Assembly (NCBI RefSeq): GCF_027744825.2
Contig: NC_071343.1
Location: 15,176,866-15,240,865, forward strand
Direction of reading: 5' to 3'
Length of the DNA: 64,000 nt
DNA from: Synchiropus splendidus
Lineage: Eukaryota > Chordata > Actinopteri > Syngnathiformes > Callionymidae
Part shown: one piece after another, positions 38,528-51,288 of the stretch
How the letters are laid out: each line of letters begins with the position of its first letter
How positions within the stretch are numbered: position 1 is the stretch's first letter
The notes under the pieces: model-generated
What the model saw: only the letters and a program-made list of their open reading frames with translations
Databases searched by the model: none
What the model was told of the DNA's origin: nothing
Made by a program: the position numbers and the translations under genes

Positions 38528-39055
38528 CGCTGTGAGTCTCACGTTTGGCTGCAGTGTGGGGCCAGTCCTGGACGTTCCGCTCCACCGCTCCATTTAGCGG
38601 AGAGAACAGGGGGTCAGACGCGATGCAGCCTCCGACTGCGGTCACAACACATGAGCACAAATGTGTTTCCAGGAATTCATCTGAATGGACACCAATGAAT
38701 GGGACTCTGGTTTCCTCCCACAGCCAAAAACCTTCAGTGGTGACTCTGAATGGTCCATAGGTGTGAGAGGTTGTCTGTTTATTCTGGCAGGAAATATGAA
38801 TGAATGAGTGAGGTGAAGCTGAGAGCATCAGTGATGGAAGCTTCTCCTCCCGAGGTCCGTCGATGACATCCTTCCCAGCAAACCCACTCAGATGGATGCT
38901 GGCAGTCTCTCTGCAGAGTGAGTGGGACGAGAGTCACCCTGGAGCCTGTGCCAGCCTTCTGCCACGTAACCCCCATCCGCTGAGATATATTTGGACACTG
39001 GACCAGGTCCTCAGAGAACCTGCGGTCACACTGGGATGAGGGGAGAAGGACAATG
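37501..39055. other. intergenic DNA
   Basis: No gene recognised. Contains a (GT)n microsatellite at about 38498-38526. The remainder is unremarkable. Confidence 0.5.
38498..38526. repeat. (GT)n microsatellite
   Basis: About 14 uninterrupted GT units. Confidence 0.95.
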
Positions 39056-39368
39056 CTACCAAATAGACAAGTGGGTCGCTCACAGGTGGAGAATCAGGAT
39101 TTAGCATGTTTACGCTCTTGTACTGAGCTAACTTTTACTTTCTTCTTCACTGAACTAGGGGTTTTATATTTATTTATTTTAAGTAAATGTCTAAATAAAT
39201 TAGGATGAATCGAATTAAAATGATGGATTGTCTCACCACAAATAAAATCTTTTTTCTTCCCGTTGTTTCTCTAGATCCAGGTCATTTTTGTTTAGTTTTA
39301 TGACAAAAGTTTATTCATAAACAGATTTGTCTTGTGTGAATTTTACATTAGTAAATCGTTTTGTAAAA

Positions 39369-39400
39369 TTTTTATTTTTATTTTTATTTTTATTTTTATT
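39369..39400. repeat. (TTTTTA)n tract
   Basis: About five hexamer units between two copies of the shuffled duplication. Confidence 0.9.
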
Positions 39401-40284
39401 ACCAAACAGACAGGTGAGTCAGGATTGAGCATGTTTACGCTCTTGTACTGAGCTAACTTTCACTTTCTTCTTCACCTGAACTAGGTTTCCCATGATTTCT
39501 GTCAGACAATGTGGGCACTTGTGTGTCACATCTCCTGTGAGTGGTGGCTGTGTGTTTTCCTCTGAGGCGAGTCCATTCCTCAAACAAACAAGCTCAAGAT
39601 TGAACTCAAAAATCCGTTTCCAACTGTATGAGTTCTAATGCTCGCCAAGAACACCAGGATCTCCTCTCCTGTTGGGAGATTTATTGCTGCAGGTATCTCA
39701 AGGCTGAGAATAGCCTCGGCTCGGGCCCCTGAATTGATATGGCAGCTGTTCACTCAAGAGGACTAAAGGCGACAAAACCCTGCTGCCGAAACCTTGTTGC
39801 TCACCTCCGTTCTGTCGCTGCATTTGTGTGCGTCTCAGCCTCAACACCAGCTGCAATTTGTCAACTCAGTATGAATTCACGCTGGGAACAGACGCCTCCT
39901 GCTGCGATGACCTGAGCAGTGTTATCACAGCCACAATTTAAGCAGCGTCTCTCATCCGAGTGTGTTTTGTTCAGCCAGCTAGAAGATCGTGTCTGGGGAC
40001 GTCTGGAAAATGCTTTATTCATGAAAAGTGATGTTGGCAGACAACAATCAGCACGTCCACATCCTGGGTAAACTCAGTTCAGGGATGGCAAACAATCATG
40101 GGTGAAAATGTGCAAGACCAGGTTGTTAACCACTGTGCACGTGTCATGTCAAAATAATTCACAAGAAGATAGATTTTTTATTGAGAAAAATTCAATTGCC
40201 CTCAACTGACAGGGATGAATTCTTTTTCTAAAAATAAGTACAAAAAGATAATTAAAAATTAGCTATTTTAATGAAATATAGTAG

Positions 40285-40286
<2 letters not shown>

Positions 40287-40344
<58 letters not shown>
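40287..40344. repeat. (TA)n microsatellite, about 29 units
   Basis: Uninterrupted TA alternation. Confidence 0.95.
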
Positions 40345-40347
<3 letters not shown>

Positions 40348-40669
40348 GTTTTTCGTTTTCATACATATTAGTTTATAGGTACATTTAATTATGTATAGTA
40401 CGTATTAGTTTCACATGATATTTTTTTCTTTTCTGTTTTTCCCCTGGACAATGTCATATTTCCAAAAATATTATATTTATTATAATATTATTATAATACT
40501 ATTATTATAATACAGTATTTTAAGTACATGTCTAAATAAATTAGGATGAATCGATTTAAAATGATCACATGGTGGATTGCCTCACCACAAATAAAATCTT
40601 TTTTCTTCCCTTTGTTTCTCTAGGTGGAGTTCATTTTTGTTTAGTTTTATGACAAAAGTTTATTCATAA

Positions 40670-42465
40670 AAAAATCACATGTCTTCAGATTGGTCATTTT
40701 TTTGGAGCCAGGTTTTGTATCTGGCTGTCCCTCATCACAGTTCACTACTAATATTTATGAAATATGTGCAGCATCCAAGAACATTGCAACCATAGCAGTG
40801 ACCAACCAAGGTTGACTATGCTAAGTTCAGAGTTCAGAGTTGGCTGGTGTCTAAGTTAAAACATACATGAACATGTACCATCCTATATTGACCTCTGTGG
40901 CTCCATGAGCCAATAAGGCCCCTCATTCATGTTGCATTGACATTCTTGTTCTCAGGATCAGATGATTTGAAGAATCATTTTTCACTCTGAACCTCCCTTC
41001 AGTGATTGATGCTGCTGTTTGTTGACCTCAGTTGAAGGTATCGGCGTGTGTCCTGGGCACAATAGCTGCGGGCGCTCGGAATAGTTCCCAACTCTGTTTT
41101 CCATCAAACAAAAGCTGCTCCTCGATCCCACATCGACGTCGCCTGCCCTCTTCACATCAACCTGCCCCCCCCCTTAAAACACGGTCACAGCCGTAAACAG
41201 AGGTAATACACGTGTTGCATGATTCTCATCCGCATAATGAACACTGGTTTAACCACGCACAGCTATTTTTAGCAACATGGGAAACAAAACAAAAACCCTG
41301 AGGTCTTGCCTCTTTGCACAACGTTATTATTAAGTATTGACGTCACTTTAATAATAATTGACACGATTCCATCTGTAAACATTTTACTGTTACTCTGTGT
41401 TTTGCTACTACAAAGGAACTGTAGTCGCTGGTTCATTTCCAGGAACCAGAGGAGGACACAGATGCTCAGGAGCAGATGCCAGAAGTCTGGGCTTTAATGC
41501 GACTTTATGCTGAGTAATTATGGGAGCAAATTGAAGACACTGGAGAAACAAAGTCTTTACCTTACTTTAGGAACACAAATGTCAAACTCGACTTACTAGC
41601 ACACAGTCAGTTGCTGGACAACAACCTGTAGATTAGACTGGCATGACCTATGAATGAGTGAGTGCGCATTTTGCCAACAGACGTGTGGCTGAGTGCCGTT
41701 GTTTTCGTCGTGTAAGAGGACGATCAAATTTCATCTGCGAAAATACCTGCTGAGAGTGATGCAAGATCAGTGAGAGTTCTACTTTACATCCGACCATGCA
41801 ACAGCCAGACATATTCAGAGCTACAAACCTTCTTTTTCCAAACAAACAAACACACATCATGGAGGAAGGAGCCATTTTCATTGCCAAGACGTTTTTGTCC
41901 ACTGTGAATTTGTCGATGTCGAGGGTTCTATATCAACATGCATGTCTACGAGCTTTAGATTAAAGTTATTTTGGGCCACATAAACGTCGTGTCTGACTGG
42001 ACTGAGACCGCGAGCCTTTAGTTTGACTCATGCTCTGGTGCTTTCTGAGCAACTGATGTCAACTGTATGCAAGTGTGAGTGGTTGTCTTTGTTTATGTGG
42101 CCCGTGATTTAGAGCTGGACTTGTCACGGAAACAAATTTCACGCCATCACACCAGCAGTCATGTATTTTTCTCCCTTTATTTCCATGTAGATACAACATC
42201 TTGTGTTGCTCTACTGTGCTTGTGCTAACTGTACCACTGACTGTGAGGTGACCAACAAGAGAGGTCATTCTGGTTCTTTGTGCTGTAGCGCGAGTGCGAC
42301 TGGAGTGGTGTCTTATGTTGTAGATAGAGTGAAGCCTCCTGTCAGCGGGCCAAGATGAGTTGCAGTTTAGCGGAAAGACAAAAGATGGGGAATTCAGAAC
42401 AGCAATTCATTGACTATTGTGACAGGTCTTATGAGGACCACTGGGCATCAGGGAGGAGGTGCCCA
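40670..42465. other. intergenic DNA
   Basis: No gene or element recognised; open frames are short and low in conservation signals. A C-rich tract (CCTGCCCCCCCCC) lies near 41160-41173. Confidence 0.45.
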
Positions 42466-42590
42466 GGCAGACCCAGGTACGGTGGCCCAGAGGGGCAAAC
42501 AACAAGCTCAAAAGAAAAATACGACTACAAACCAAAAAGCACATTTACAAAAACAGTATCGCAATTAAAAAAAAAACACAATCGAAATGT
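42466..42590 (+). mobile_element. copy of an interspersed repeat, plus orientation
   Basis: TACGGTGGCCCAGAGGGGCAA is followed by an A-rich body with ACAAACCAAAAAGCACATTT. The same sequence occurs in the opposite orientation at 43684-44000, so this is one repeat family present as an inverted pair. The class is unknown to me; the A-rich body is built of degenerate AATTACAAAAAC words. Confidence 0.7.
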
Positions 42591-42676
42591 TCCCTCTAAT
42601 TTTTCATGTGTGCAAACACACAAACTCTCAGAGCGGTCACCTGGACCAACTGTGAGCGACCTGCCGTTGACTGCTG

Positions 42677-42678
<2 letters not shown>

Positions 42679-42738
<60 letters not shown>
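42679..42738. repeat. (TA)n microsatellite
   Basis: About 29 TA units, between the two inverted repeat copies. Confidence 0.95.
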
Positions 42739-42740
<2 letters not shown>

Positions 42741-42920
42741 GTGTTAATGTTAATGCTATATAATATAAATTAATTTGTGTACTTCATATTGAAGAATGGA
42801 ACATGTGTGGTTAAAAAATAAAATAAAAAAAATAAAAGCTTTCATTTGTCTTTGAATTGTATATTATACATTTCTTCAACTGAATCATAATGTAATATAT
42901 TCACAATATATATATATATA

Positions 42921-42924
42921 TTCT

Positions 42925-42966
<42 letters not shown>

Positions 42967-42970
42967 AGAA
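42921..42970. repeat. perfect 50-bp palindrome with TA core
   Basis: TTCTTGATAT, 30 bases of TA alternation, then ATATCAAGAA: exactly self-complementary without a spacer. It could extrude as a cruciform. A further (TA) tract precedes it (42906-42920). Confidence 0.95.
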
Positions 42971-43683
42971 TCTTCCTATACAATAAGTAAACTAACTCTA
43001 CTCATTGAAGTCACATGACACCATTAAGGGCGCTGGATATCAAAGAACTTCAACTTTTACAAACATTTATCCCTTCTTAAACGGATTGATAAGACTCATG
43101 AGTCTGTCTGTTGAGACTGAATTTTGTCTACTTGAGGCCACTGTACTCTGTAAGCGCTCGACACAGAATACGGTGGAACAGTGAGGCTGTGTGGATCAGG
43201 CTAAAATGAAGAAGGAACAGGTTTCTTTCACTGACTTCACTGTTTGTTTCCTCACACTACTGTGTGTATTGTAGTCTGAAACCTGCGCTGCTACGATTGT
43301 CTCTCCTGTGCGTAACTTCGCCGCCCCAATTGTCACAGTGCATGCCGCACATTTTGACCAACCACGAGCGAATCAGCTCTTACACATCAGCCGGCTCCAA
43401 CAGTTCTTCTAGTTTCTGGTCGTTCCATTGCGTATGTAGCAGTGTCACTCGGCGGACGGTCTTAAGCGCCGCTGCAGTGGAGGACCTGCCGAAACTGCCG
43501 GTTAAGCATACATATGGTCGAGCTTCATTTTATTGGTCTAATGTCATAAGGCTTTATGTCTTGAAGAAGTCCTGTAGTCCAGAAATTGCAGTAATTTATA
43601 TTCAATTCAGGATCAATTTTTGTTGCGCACCATAGATATTTAGTGCGCTGAGATGGTATCAGCTCTGCGCAATTGTGCACGCG

Positions 43684-44000
43684 TGCAGCTTAGAGGGGAC
43701 ATTGATCGCAACCCCCCAAACAGAAACACAGTCGCAAAAACAGCATCACAATTACAAAAACAAAATCGCAACCCCCCAAACAGAAACACAATTATGAAAA
43801 CGGAATGGCAATAACTTTGCTGCAAACTGTAGGAAGGGGGGAACAACAGTTCCGATTCTGTCTTTGAAAATGTGTTTTTGCTTTGGGGATTGCAATTTTG
43901 ATTTTGTGATTCCGTTTTTGTAATTGTGCTTTTTGGTTTGTGGTTGTACTTTTCCTTTGTGTTGTCTTTTGCCCTTCGGGGCCACCGTACCCAGGACAGA
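43684..44000 (-). mobile_element. inverted copy of the repeat at 42466, with internal tandem words
   Basis: On the minus strand it begins TACGGTGGCCCCGAAGGGCAA and continues with ACAAACCAAAAAGCACAATT, as in the first copy. The segment 43700-43800 contains two direct copies of ATCGCAACCCCCCAAACAGA (near 43708 and 43767). No coding capacity. Confidence 0.7.
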
Positions 44001-47000
44001 GACAATGCAACAGACGCATTTATAGTCACATCTGGGGCCTGAGAGTAGGGCAAGTGGGCGGGGCTCGTGACTACTGATCGACATCGTAGTAGAAAATGAT
44101 CCATGGATTGCTCTGTTTCTAATTCCATATCAAGTGTTCAGAATGTGGTTCGGTGGCGACCACACGCTGCCCAGGTCTGAGTATTTGTGTCCGCGTGATC
44201 CATCACACGCGTCAAGCTGAAGCGATCGTCACACGGCTCATAAATCTGCGGCGAAAATGGACTCGGAGCAGCAGAGCAGCAGAACCGAGCGGCGACTCTG
44301 GCCCTTGTCCATCATCGCTTCCCTCCCACACCCAAACTTCACAGGGAAAAGTCGTGAAGCGCCACCTCTGACACGCATGTGCGGCCTGAGAGAAGCGTAT
44401 GCGGTGGATTCGCTGAGCGGAGATTAAATAGAGAAATTCAATACAGCGGGTTCTCAGGAGTCCTGGGAGCCTGTGGGGACTGTTCTTCATAGATTGTTTG
44501 TCAGTCGACTAATAAGCACGACACTTTACGGGCAACGGCTGTCGATAAAGCAAGGGAGTGTTGAAATACACGCAGATAAGTAGACCCCAGGCTAAATATT
44601 GCCCTGTTGGAGGAAACGTGAGGGAAATTCTTTCATCTGCTTACACAATTTAATTCAGGTTATTTGTGCACAACTTCCTGGATTTGAATCAAATCCACCA
44701 CATCAGAGTTCTTAGCTACAGAGTGAAGAGACCCCACTACTGAAGAGACCTGAACATCCACAATAATCTCTTTAGCAGCTTGAATTGGCTTTTCTCAGCT
44801 GGGATGTTCAACACAGAGTCTCTCCTGGACGACCTGGAGTCGTGTGTCATGGCAAGAGAAGCGATTTGTTAAGTTTTTTCGGTCACCAGCCAAGGCTTGG
44901 GACCATAGCTGAGGGCATAGTTTGATGTCTGATGTCAGCTCTTATGCCACTTGTTGGGAATCCTCAACAGTTCTGTCCAAGAAACAAACCACCTGAAATA
45001 GCTTGTGGATAAAATAACAAACAGGATCTCTTGGCAAAGTGGAGCTTCATCTGTGCCGGTGTATCCCACCAGTCCCCGGCCCAAGCACGTGCGATCCGGA
45101 GCCACTCGATAAAGTTGCGGATCTAATCTATTTTGCATGTCAGCGATGATTAATGCATGCAGGAGCAGGGAAAAGCATGCATTCTCAGTCGTGTCTGGCC
45201 GAGCAGAGCTGCTTTAAAAGAGCTGTAATGTGTAAAAATGTGAGCGAGTCAGAGGTAAAAGTCTGAGTGGAAAGATTTGTTGCTGTTAGTTGAAGTACAC
45301 GAGTTTGATGGCAGGCAGGAAAGACGTGCAAAATTCATGACCAAGAGGTTTTTCATTTCTCCTCTACCTGGGAAAGTGTGGGGGAGATTTATAGGCTGGA
45401 TTCTTGCCTTCTATCGATGAGACTCTGGCGACTCAGATCAGCGCTCAGTGTGAGCCCTTGGTTTTCGGTTAGAGAGGGTGATTGTGCTGGCGAGGTGTGA
45501 AATCAGATTCTCCTCGGGTGGTGGACCTCAAGTACCTCAGAGTCAGGGTCTCCACCGAGGGACGTCTGTGAGTTTCCAATCATCTGAGCTGAGCCAGAGG
45601 GCAACTACGCTTTGAGAAGCAACCTGAAGATCACAATACACAGGTGGGCAAAACAAATTTTCCCTGCTGGGTCTCTGGACTGTTTTTAAAGTTTGTATCG
45701 CTAAGACAGAGAAATCCACTCAGCCGCACCACCAAAGCGTAACATATTGACATTGGGGAAGTGGACTTTTGCTTCCTGTGCTGATGCTGAAGGCAGCCTT
45801 AATACACCACTCTTCCACGAGGGGCGCTATTCCAGTTTACACTTAACCTGCTCTTTGTGATGGGATTCATGAAGCAGTGCCCTACTTTCAGAGACCACTA
45901 GGTGGCATTCTCCACTCTGCAATATTCAGCTTTCAAAAGCTATTTTAACTTGACTGTCATGGTGGCTCAGGAGAACAGACCCGAATGCTAATATCGTTGT
46001 CGTTTCGGACTCGAAACAACAAGGTTTAATGCATGGAAAATACACAAAACAGGGCACGAAAACAAGGAAACTAAGGATGTTGCCACCAAAACACAGAGTG
46101 AAGGGAACACACAGGTACAGGGAAGAAACCTGTAACAGAAAATATCGGGGACAAAAAAATGCACTCAGAGAACCCACAAGGCCCAAATAATGAAAAGCAC
46201 TCTGTGGTGGAATAAACACACACACAAGGAAGATAGCCAACAAGAGGAAACAAAAGGTGAGATACAAAATCTCTCACACAAAGCTAATAGTAAAAGACAG
46301 AAAACAATGAGGAAGAAACCAAGAAGGAGTTATGGGAACAAAGCCGCGAGAGGAAGATCTTTACCGGAGGACGCAAAGTAACCATCTGGCAACATAGACT
46401 GGAACCAAGGTGTTTAAATCGACGGAGCTTGATTAGCGGATGGGTTCCAGCTGCGCTGCTGTGAAGTTGAACGGAACACAGAAAACGGAAAGAACACACA
46501 AGAAAACAGGAAAATACAAAATAAAAGCACACACGGCTTTGTGAAGCTTCAACAGCTCTACATACTAAGATACATGGCACCAACATCAATTTGAAGAATG
46601 TCAACAGTTTGTCTTCTCGAGTGGGTTCTCAGGAGAGGAAAGTCTCTTGGCTACTGCTGTCTCTTACGCGGTGCTTAGCTTGAACCTGATGGACACAAAC
46701 CCGTTCCTGGGAACATCTAAATCCGTGGGCCAACTTGCTGTCAGTTCGGTGGTGTTTTCAGTGGTGTCCTTGTTGTGACGCCGTAATGAGAATCATCTCA
46801 TTACTGTGTTTTGGTTCCGGACCGCTCACTTTACCCCCGACAGTTCAATTTTCTCGTCGCCTCAGCATGTGCTCGACGCGAGCTGCGGGGAATCAATGCC
46901 CCTCCACGCCGATCGATATCCTTTAAACTGTGATCACAGTAGATTCACACTCTATTTTAGAATACCGTAAAGCAACTCTGCCGCTGACCAATAGCTTTCT

Positions 47001-50000
47001 GTCATTGCATCCAGCCCAGCTCTCTCAATTGTATTTCTCACTCCTCCCTCTATTAGATTCTCTTCCCTCCTTCCTTGCTCTCTGTCGTCCTCATGAATTC
47101 CTCACCGGCTCATTCGCTCCTCATCCTTTAATGACTTGTTCCTTCTCCGCCTCATCTCCCTTATCCTATATCTCTCAATTATCATATTCTAAATTTAAAT
47201 CTCTGTGAATCTTTTATACATGAACTGCAGCTGAAGTGCAGGACGGCAGGTGTGTTGGGCGACACACTCAAGCGAGTGTGCATGACCTGCGCCGGCGCTT
47301 TATCTGCCGCTGGATCCTGCACGCGCCGCTAAGCCGGAGCGAATCGCTGATGCTGATAGTTAAACAGTTGGTGTTAGTCACGCCTCAGTTTGAGCCAGTG
47401 TCAATTCATCAGCGCTGACAAATGGGAGCTGAAGCTTAACAAATAGATGCTGCGCAGCTCATCACTCAGCGGGCCGGTGGATGTTTTGTTTTCATGACGG
47501 AATATTCAATAATCATTAGAGCCATTAGAAACCGCGCATTTTAAAGTGATGATACTGGCGAGGCGCGCACTGGGGGATGATCCGTCTGAATTTTGACCTA
47601 TATTCGGAAAATGCTTTCAAGCTGCCACATAGAATTTATCGCAACATAAATAACACTTTTGATGACTTGAGTGTTTCTGGTTGGGTCAACCACAAAAAAG
47701 CTTCAGGGGTCTCTTGACTGTAGCCACTAGATTAACTAAATAAAAACTTCAACTTGAAGATGCAAACAATAAATCTGCATGGAGACAAGAACAAAAATGT
47801 TCTGTGGGCTTCAAGAGCTCATTCATCCCTGGAACACTTCCTGCCTGTTGTTTAAGCTATTGTGACCAGATTGACCGTAAATTGGGTGTCAAACACTGAA
47901 AGGTAATAAATCCAGATTTTTCTTTTTAAACCGAGTCACACCTCTTGTCGCAACATCTGTGTTCAAGTGGTGTCGTGCTTTCAAAGGCCCAACATTACGT
48001 GCGGACCTGGACGGAGCCTTCTGTCTGTACTCTGCATTCATTTCCTCCGTATTTCTGCACGTTTCTACAAAGGTAGAGATACGGACCAAACGGAGTGGTA
48101 CCGCTGGAAATTGTGGGAGCAGTGTTGCTGTTTAGGAGTGATATGATATGGGTATGACTATGATATTTATTATGATAAATATAAAAAATACCTTTTTAGT
48201 TCACGGTATGATTTCGTCAAACTCTATCTATCTGTTTTTGATTTAATCCCAGACTCATGCACCTTTCATTATCCTTCATGTTTCCCTCTCAAACTTTCTG
48301 GGTCTGGCGTAGTGACGCTAGCTATTAGCAGTGCTGGTGTTTATCATGTGACAGTAGAAAACATGAAAGGCGGAGCAGTTTCATGCTCCTCCCCAGGTAA
48401 TGTACTTCAAGATGGAGCATGACTATGATGCATCTCCGAAAACATACGATTTCGAGCAAAGATATGTTCGTGAACAGGAAATACAGATTAAAAAAAAAAG
48501 CTTAGTAATCCACTGCGTGTTGTAATAAAATATTGATATTTGCCATCAGTTTGTCGATTATTTATTGCGACAAAGAGTGCAACAATATACTGCAATATAA
48601 ATTTGCTATATATTTAACGGCCGCGCCAACCACCACCTCCAACAACGCTGCCTCTGTTTTCCACTTTGACGCAAGAGGTACATTATCAGTACTTCTTCCA
48701 TAGCCACTATATTATTTATGGGCTTCCTGGTGGAAATATTGGTGAACAGCAATACCAATGCAAAGGACACATGGAAGTATGCTATCAGTAATGGTAGTAC
48801 ACGATGTAGTACATCCTCATGCACGATTTCAATCTAGTCCCCACATATATATTTTTTATTTGTAATTTCTTGGTCAACAAATGAGAAGCACTTGCTGGCA
48901 CACTTACGAAATTCATATGTGAGTCACATGACATCCCTTGCAGACAAATGTAAAGATTTAAAACTGCTCCCTGGCAAATGTGCGCTCACACAAACATGTT
49001 TGTATCACTGTCCTTGTTGGGGCATTTCATTGACTTTCCCCAGTCTCTTGCCCTAAACCTAACTATCAATAACTACCAGGACTCTAAACCAAACGGAAAC
49101 CCAATTCTAATAATCCAGTTATTTTGAAGTTTTATTCCTCAAATGGAGGCTTAACCTTGTGGGGACTGGTAAAAATGTCCCCACGAAAGCATAAGGTCCC
49201 CACAAGGAGGGCTTTTCCTCCAACACTGGTCCTCACTAGGTTAGATATGCTTAAAAACAAACACATACGCAAGGATTTCTCACACACACTTCAAACCTCT
49301 CAGTCACGTACAGAAAGACATTTTACGCGTATGAATCCTCTCACACCCTGTAGACATGAAAGACTTCTGGTTGACGCAGTAGTCATGTGTTTGTTTTCTA
49401 CGTTTGTGTGTGTGAGAGACACTGAACTCTGTCCCACACACAGAACTCAGGGATATCAGTAACTATAAAGCAAACATCAAGTCGGATATATTGTGACAAC
49501 ACAAACCTGTGCGTCGTGGCAAATCAGAGCCACGGAGGAGTTAAAGATAGGTAAGTGTTAGATATATAAAAAAGTGCTCAAGGCATGAATAAATATTTTA
49601 ACAGAGACGCTGCAGCGGGAGGGAAGCGGACGGGAGGAGAGCTGCGCTGCTGAGAGACGGAGAGATAATTTAATAGACGGTCGGAAGGAATGCTTTGAAG
49701 ACACGCTGCGGGGCTGGGAGATGAATGAGGGGTGGTCTAATTCAAAATAAGTGAGGGAGAATTGGAAAGACATTAATTATTAAGACGCGATGGATGGACA
49801 AATAGAGTCACTCTGCACCGGCTACAGTTATGGAGAGGCGTCATTAGAACTCTGGACACCGGGTTGGTGAGGACAGATGACTCCAGCATGGTGGAAAGGT
49901 GAGGCCAGACTGAGAGGGATTCCTGTTCTAATTTAAAAATACATGGATTCAGCTTGTGCTTAGCCACTTTTTACCATGTCTCCACGGTATACAAACATGT

Positions 50001-50963
50001 ACGTGGGAGTATTTGACATCTAGTCTCTGTTAAAGCTGCTGTTGGTAGAAATATTTTCAGGTATTAATAATTGTATGTATGTGTCTTAAATAATTTCATA
50101 TTTTCTGTGCATCAATCCTGTTATCAAGCTTTGAAAATGAGAAAAAATCTTTCCCAGTCTGTAAAATCTTTAAACCAACCAAGGACGTCCTGTGTGAGGG
50201 TGTGGTTTAGAGGCCTGTCAGTACTCCAACTACTACAACGATTCATAAACCTTGTATCGAATACAAGCTATTTCAGGTGAACGCCAAAAACGTATCGGAC
50301 TGGAAATGAGCTAAAACAAGAATCATAGACTTAGACGTAGACTTTCTTTATTGTATATGATGTCACCAGGTGCCACCCCTGGTGTATTACATCACTTTTA
50401 GAGCTCTGTCTTCCTCAACGCTCAAGCAACAATGAGCGTCTGTCGCCTACGTTGGGAGCATGAACAGCTGCTATCTACGCTGTATTTTCTCCCGCGGCGT
50501 CATCTTTGCATTTCACATTCCCGCTTGTAGAGTGCCACTAAGGCTGTCACTAAGTGCAGTACTGCCGCCACTCTCTGTCTCACTGAACGATCTTCACCGG
50601 AGTACAAATATTCCTCTTCAGAATCTGAGCCTGTCAAATTCACTCTCTTGCTCTCTGTCAAGCGCTGGCTGTGTAACTACAACAACTTTGTCTCTGCTCC
50701 GTTTTCTTTTTACTACAAAACTTTCAACAGCTAGATGTTTGCCATCTGCTTGTGTAAAGCAGTAACTACATTGGGCACCATGTTTGCTACTTGTTACGAT
50801 AGCAGGTAGTAAGCGGCTACCATTCTGTTATCTGATAACTAACCGTGGCAACAGACCTAAAAAAATTGATTCCCCTGAGAGGATCACAACAGTGCCATTC
50901 AAATGTAACTCCTAAGAGCCCAACTTGAAAAGCAAAAAAAAAAAAAAAAAACTACTCACAATA
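44001..50963. other. gene-poor intergenic DNA
   Basis: No intact gene recognised on either strand. 45950-46600 reads like a non-autonomous repeat (A-rich body between TGACTGTCATGGTGGCTCAG and GATTAGCGGATGGGTTCCAG), class uncertain. Elsewhere the sequence is ordinary AT-rich fish intergenic DNA. Confidence 0.4.
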
Positions 50964-51286
50964 CAGTTGTACCTCGGTTTTCGAACGTCCCAGAATTTAA
51001 ACAAATCGGAGTTCGAACAAAAAATGTGAGACTTTTTGCTTCGTATCTCCAACGAAAATCCAGAACTCGAACGCCCCCGAAAAAAGCCGGAAAACACCTA
51101 ACGTGCACGGACCGATCAGCTGACCCACGACACGCTTTGTTATTGTGTATAACGCAGCCTCTGTATGCAGACGTGTCCCGTTAGCTACATTTACTGACTG
51201 TTTTTTTTCTTCATATTGAGGCTGAAAAACCCTTCCTGTCTCTGCACGTCTGGAACGGATTGTGGCCGAGAACCGAGGTACCACTG
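50964..51286. mobile_element. TA-flanked MITE of a Tc/mariner-like family
   Basis: Terminal inverted repeats CAGTTGTACCTCGGTTTTCG (left) and CAGTGGTACCTCGGTTCTCG (right, on the minus strand), flanked by TA at 50962-50963 and 51287-51288. Length 323 bp, no transposase. The end sequence is a common fish MITE type. Confidence 0.85.
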
Positions 51287-51288
51287 TA

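Larger units (their letters stand above)
39057..40669. repeat. locally duplicated and shuffled segment (three partial copies)
   Basis: Block 39057-39323 contains two parts that recur downstream in the same orientation. The first part (ACCAAATAGACA to CTGAACTAGG) recurs at 39400-39487. The second part (TTTTAAGTAAATGTCTAAATA to GTTTATTCATAAA) recurs at 40518-40669. Copies are nearly identical apart from small gaps and substitutions. A (TTTTTA)n tract (39369-39400) and a (TA)n array (40287-40344) lie between. This could be an interspersed repeat or tandem duplication with rearrangement. Confidence 0.85.

Noticed and set aside
42355..42738. 127-codon plus-strand frame
   Set aside because: Runs through a repeat element into a (TA)n array; no gene features.
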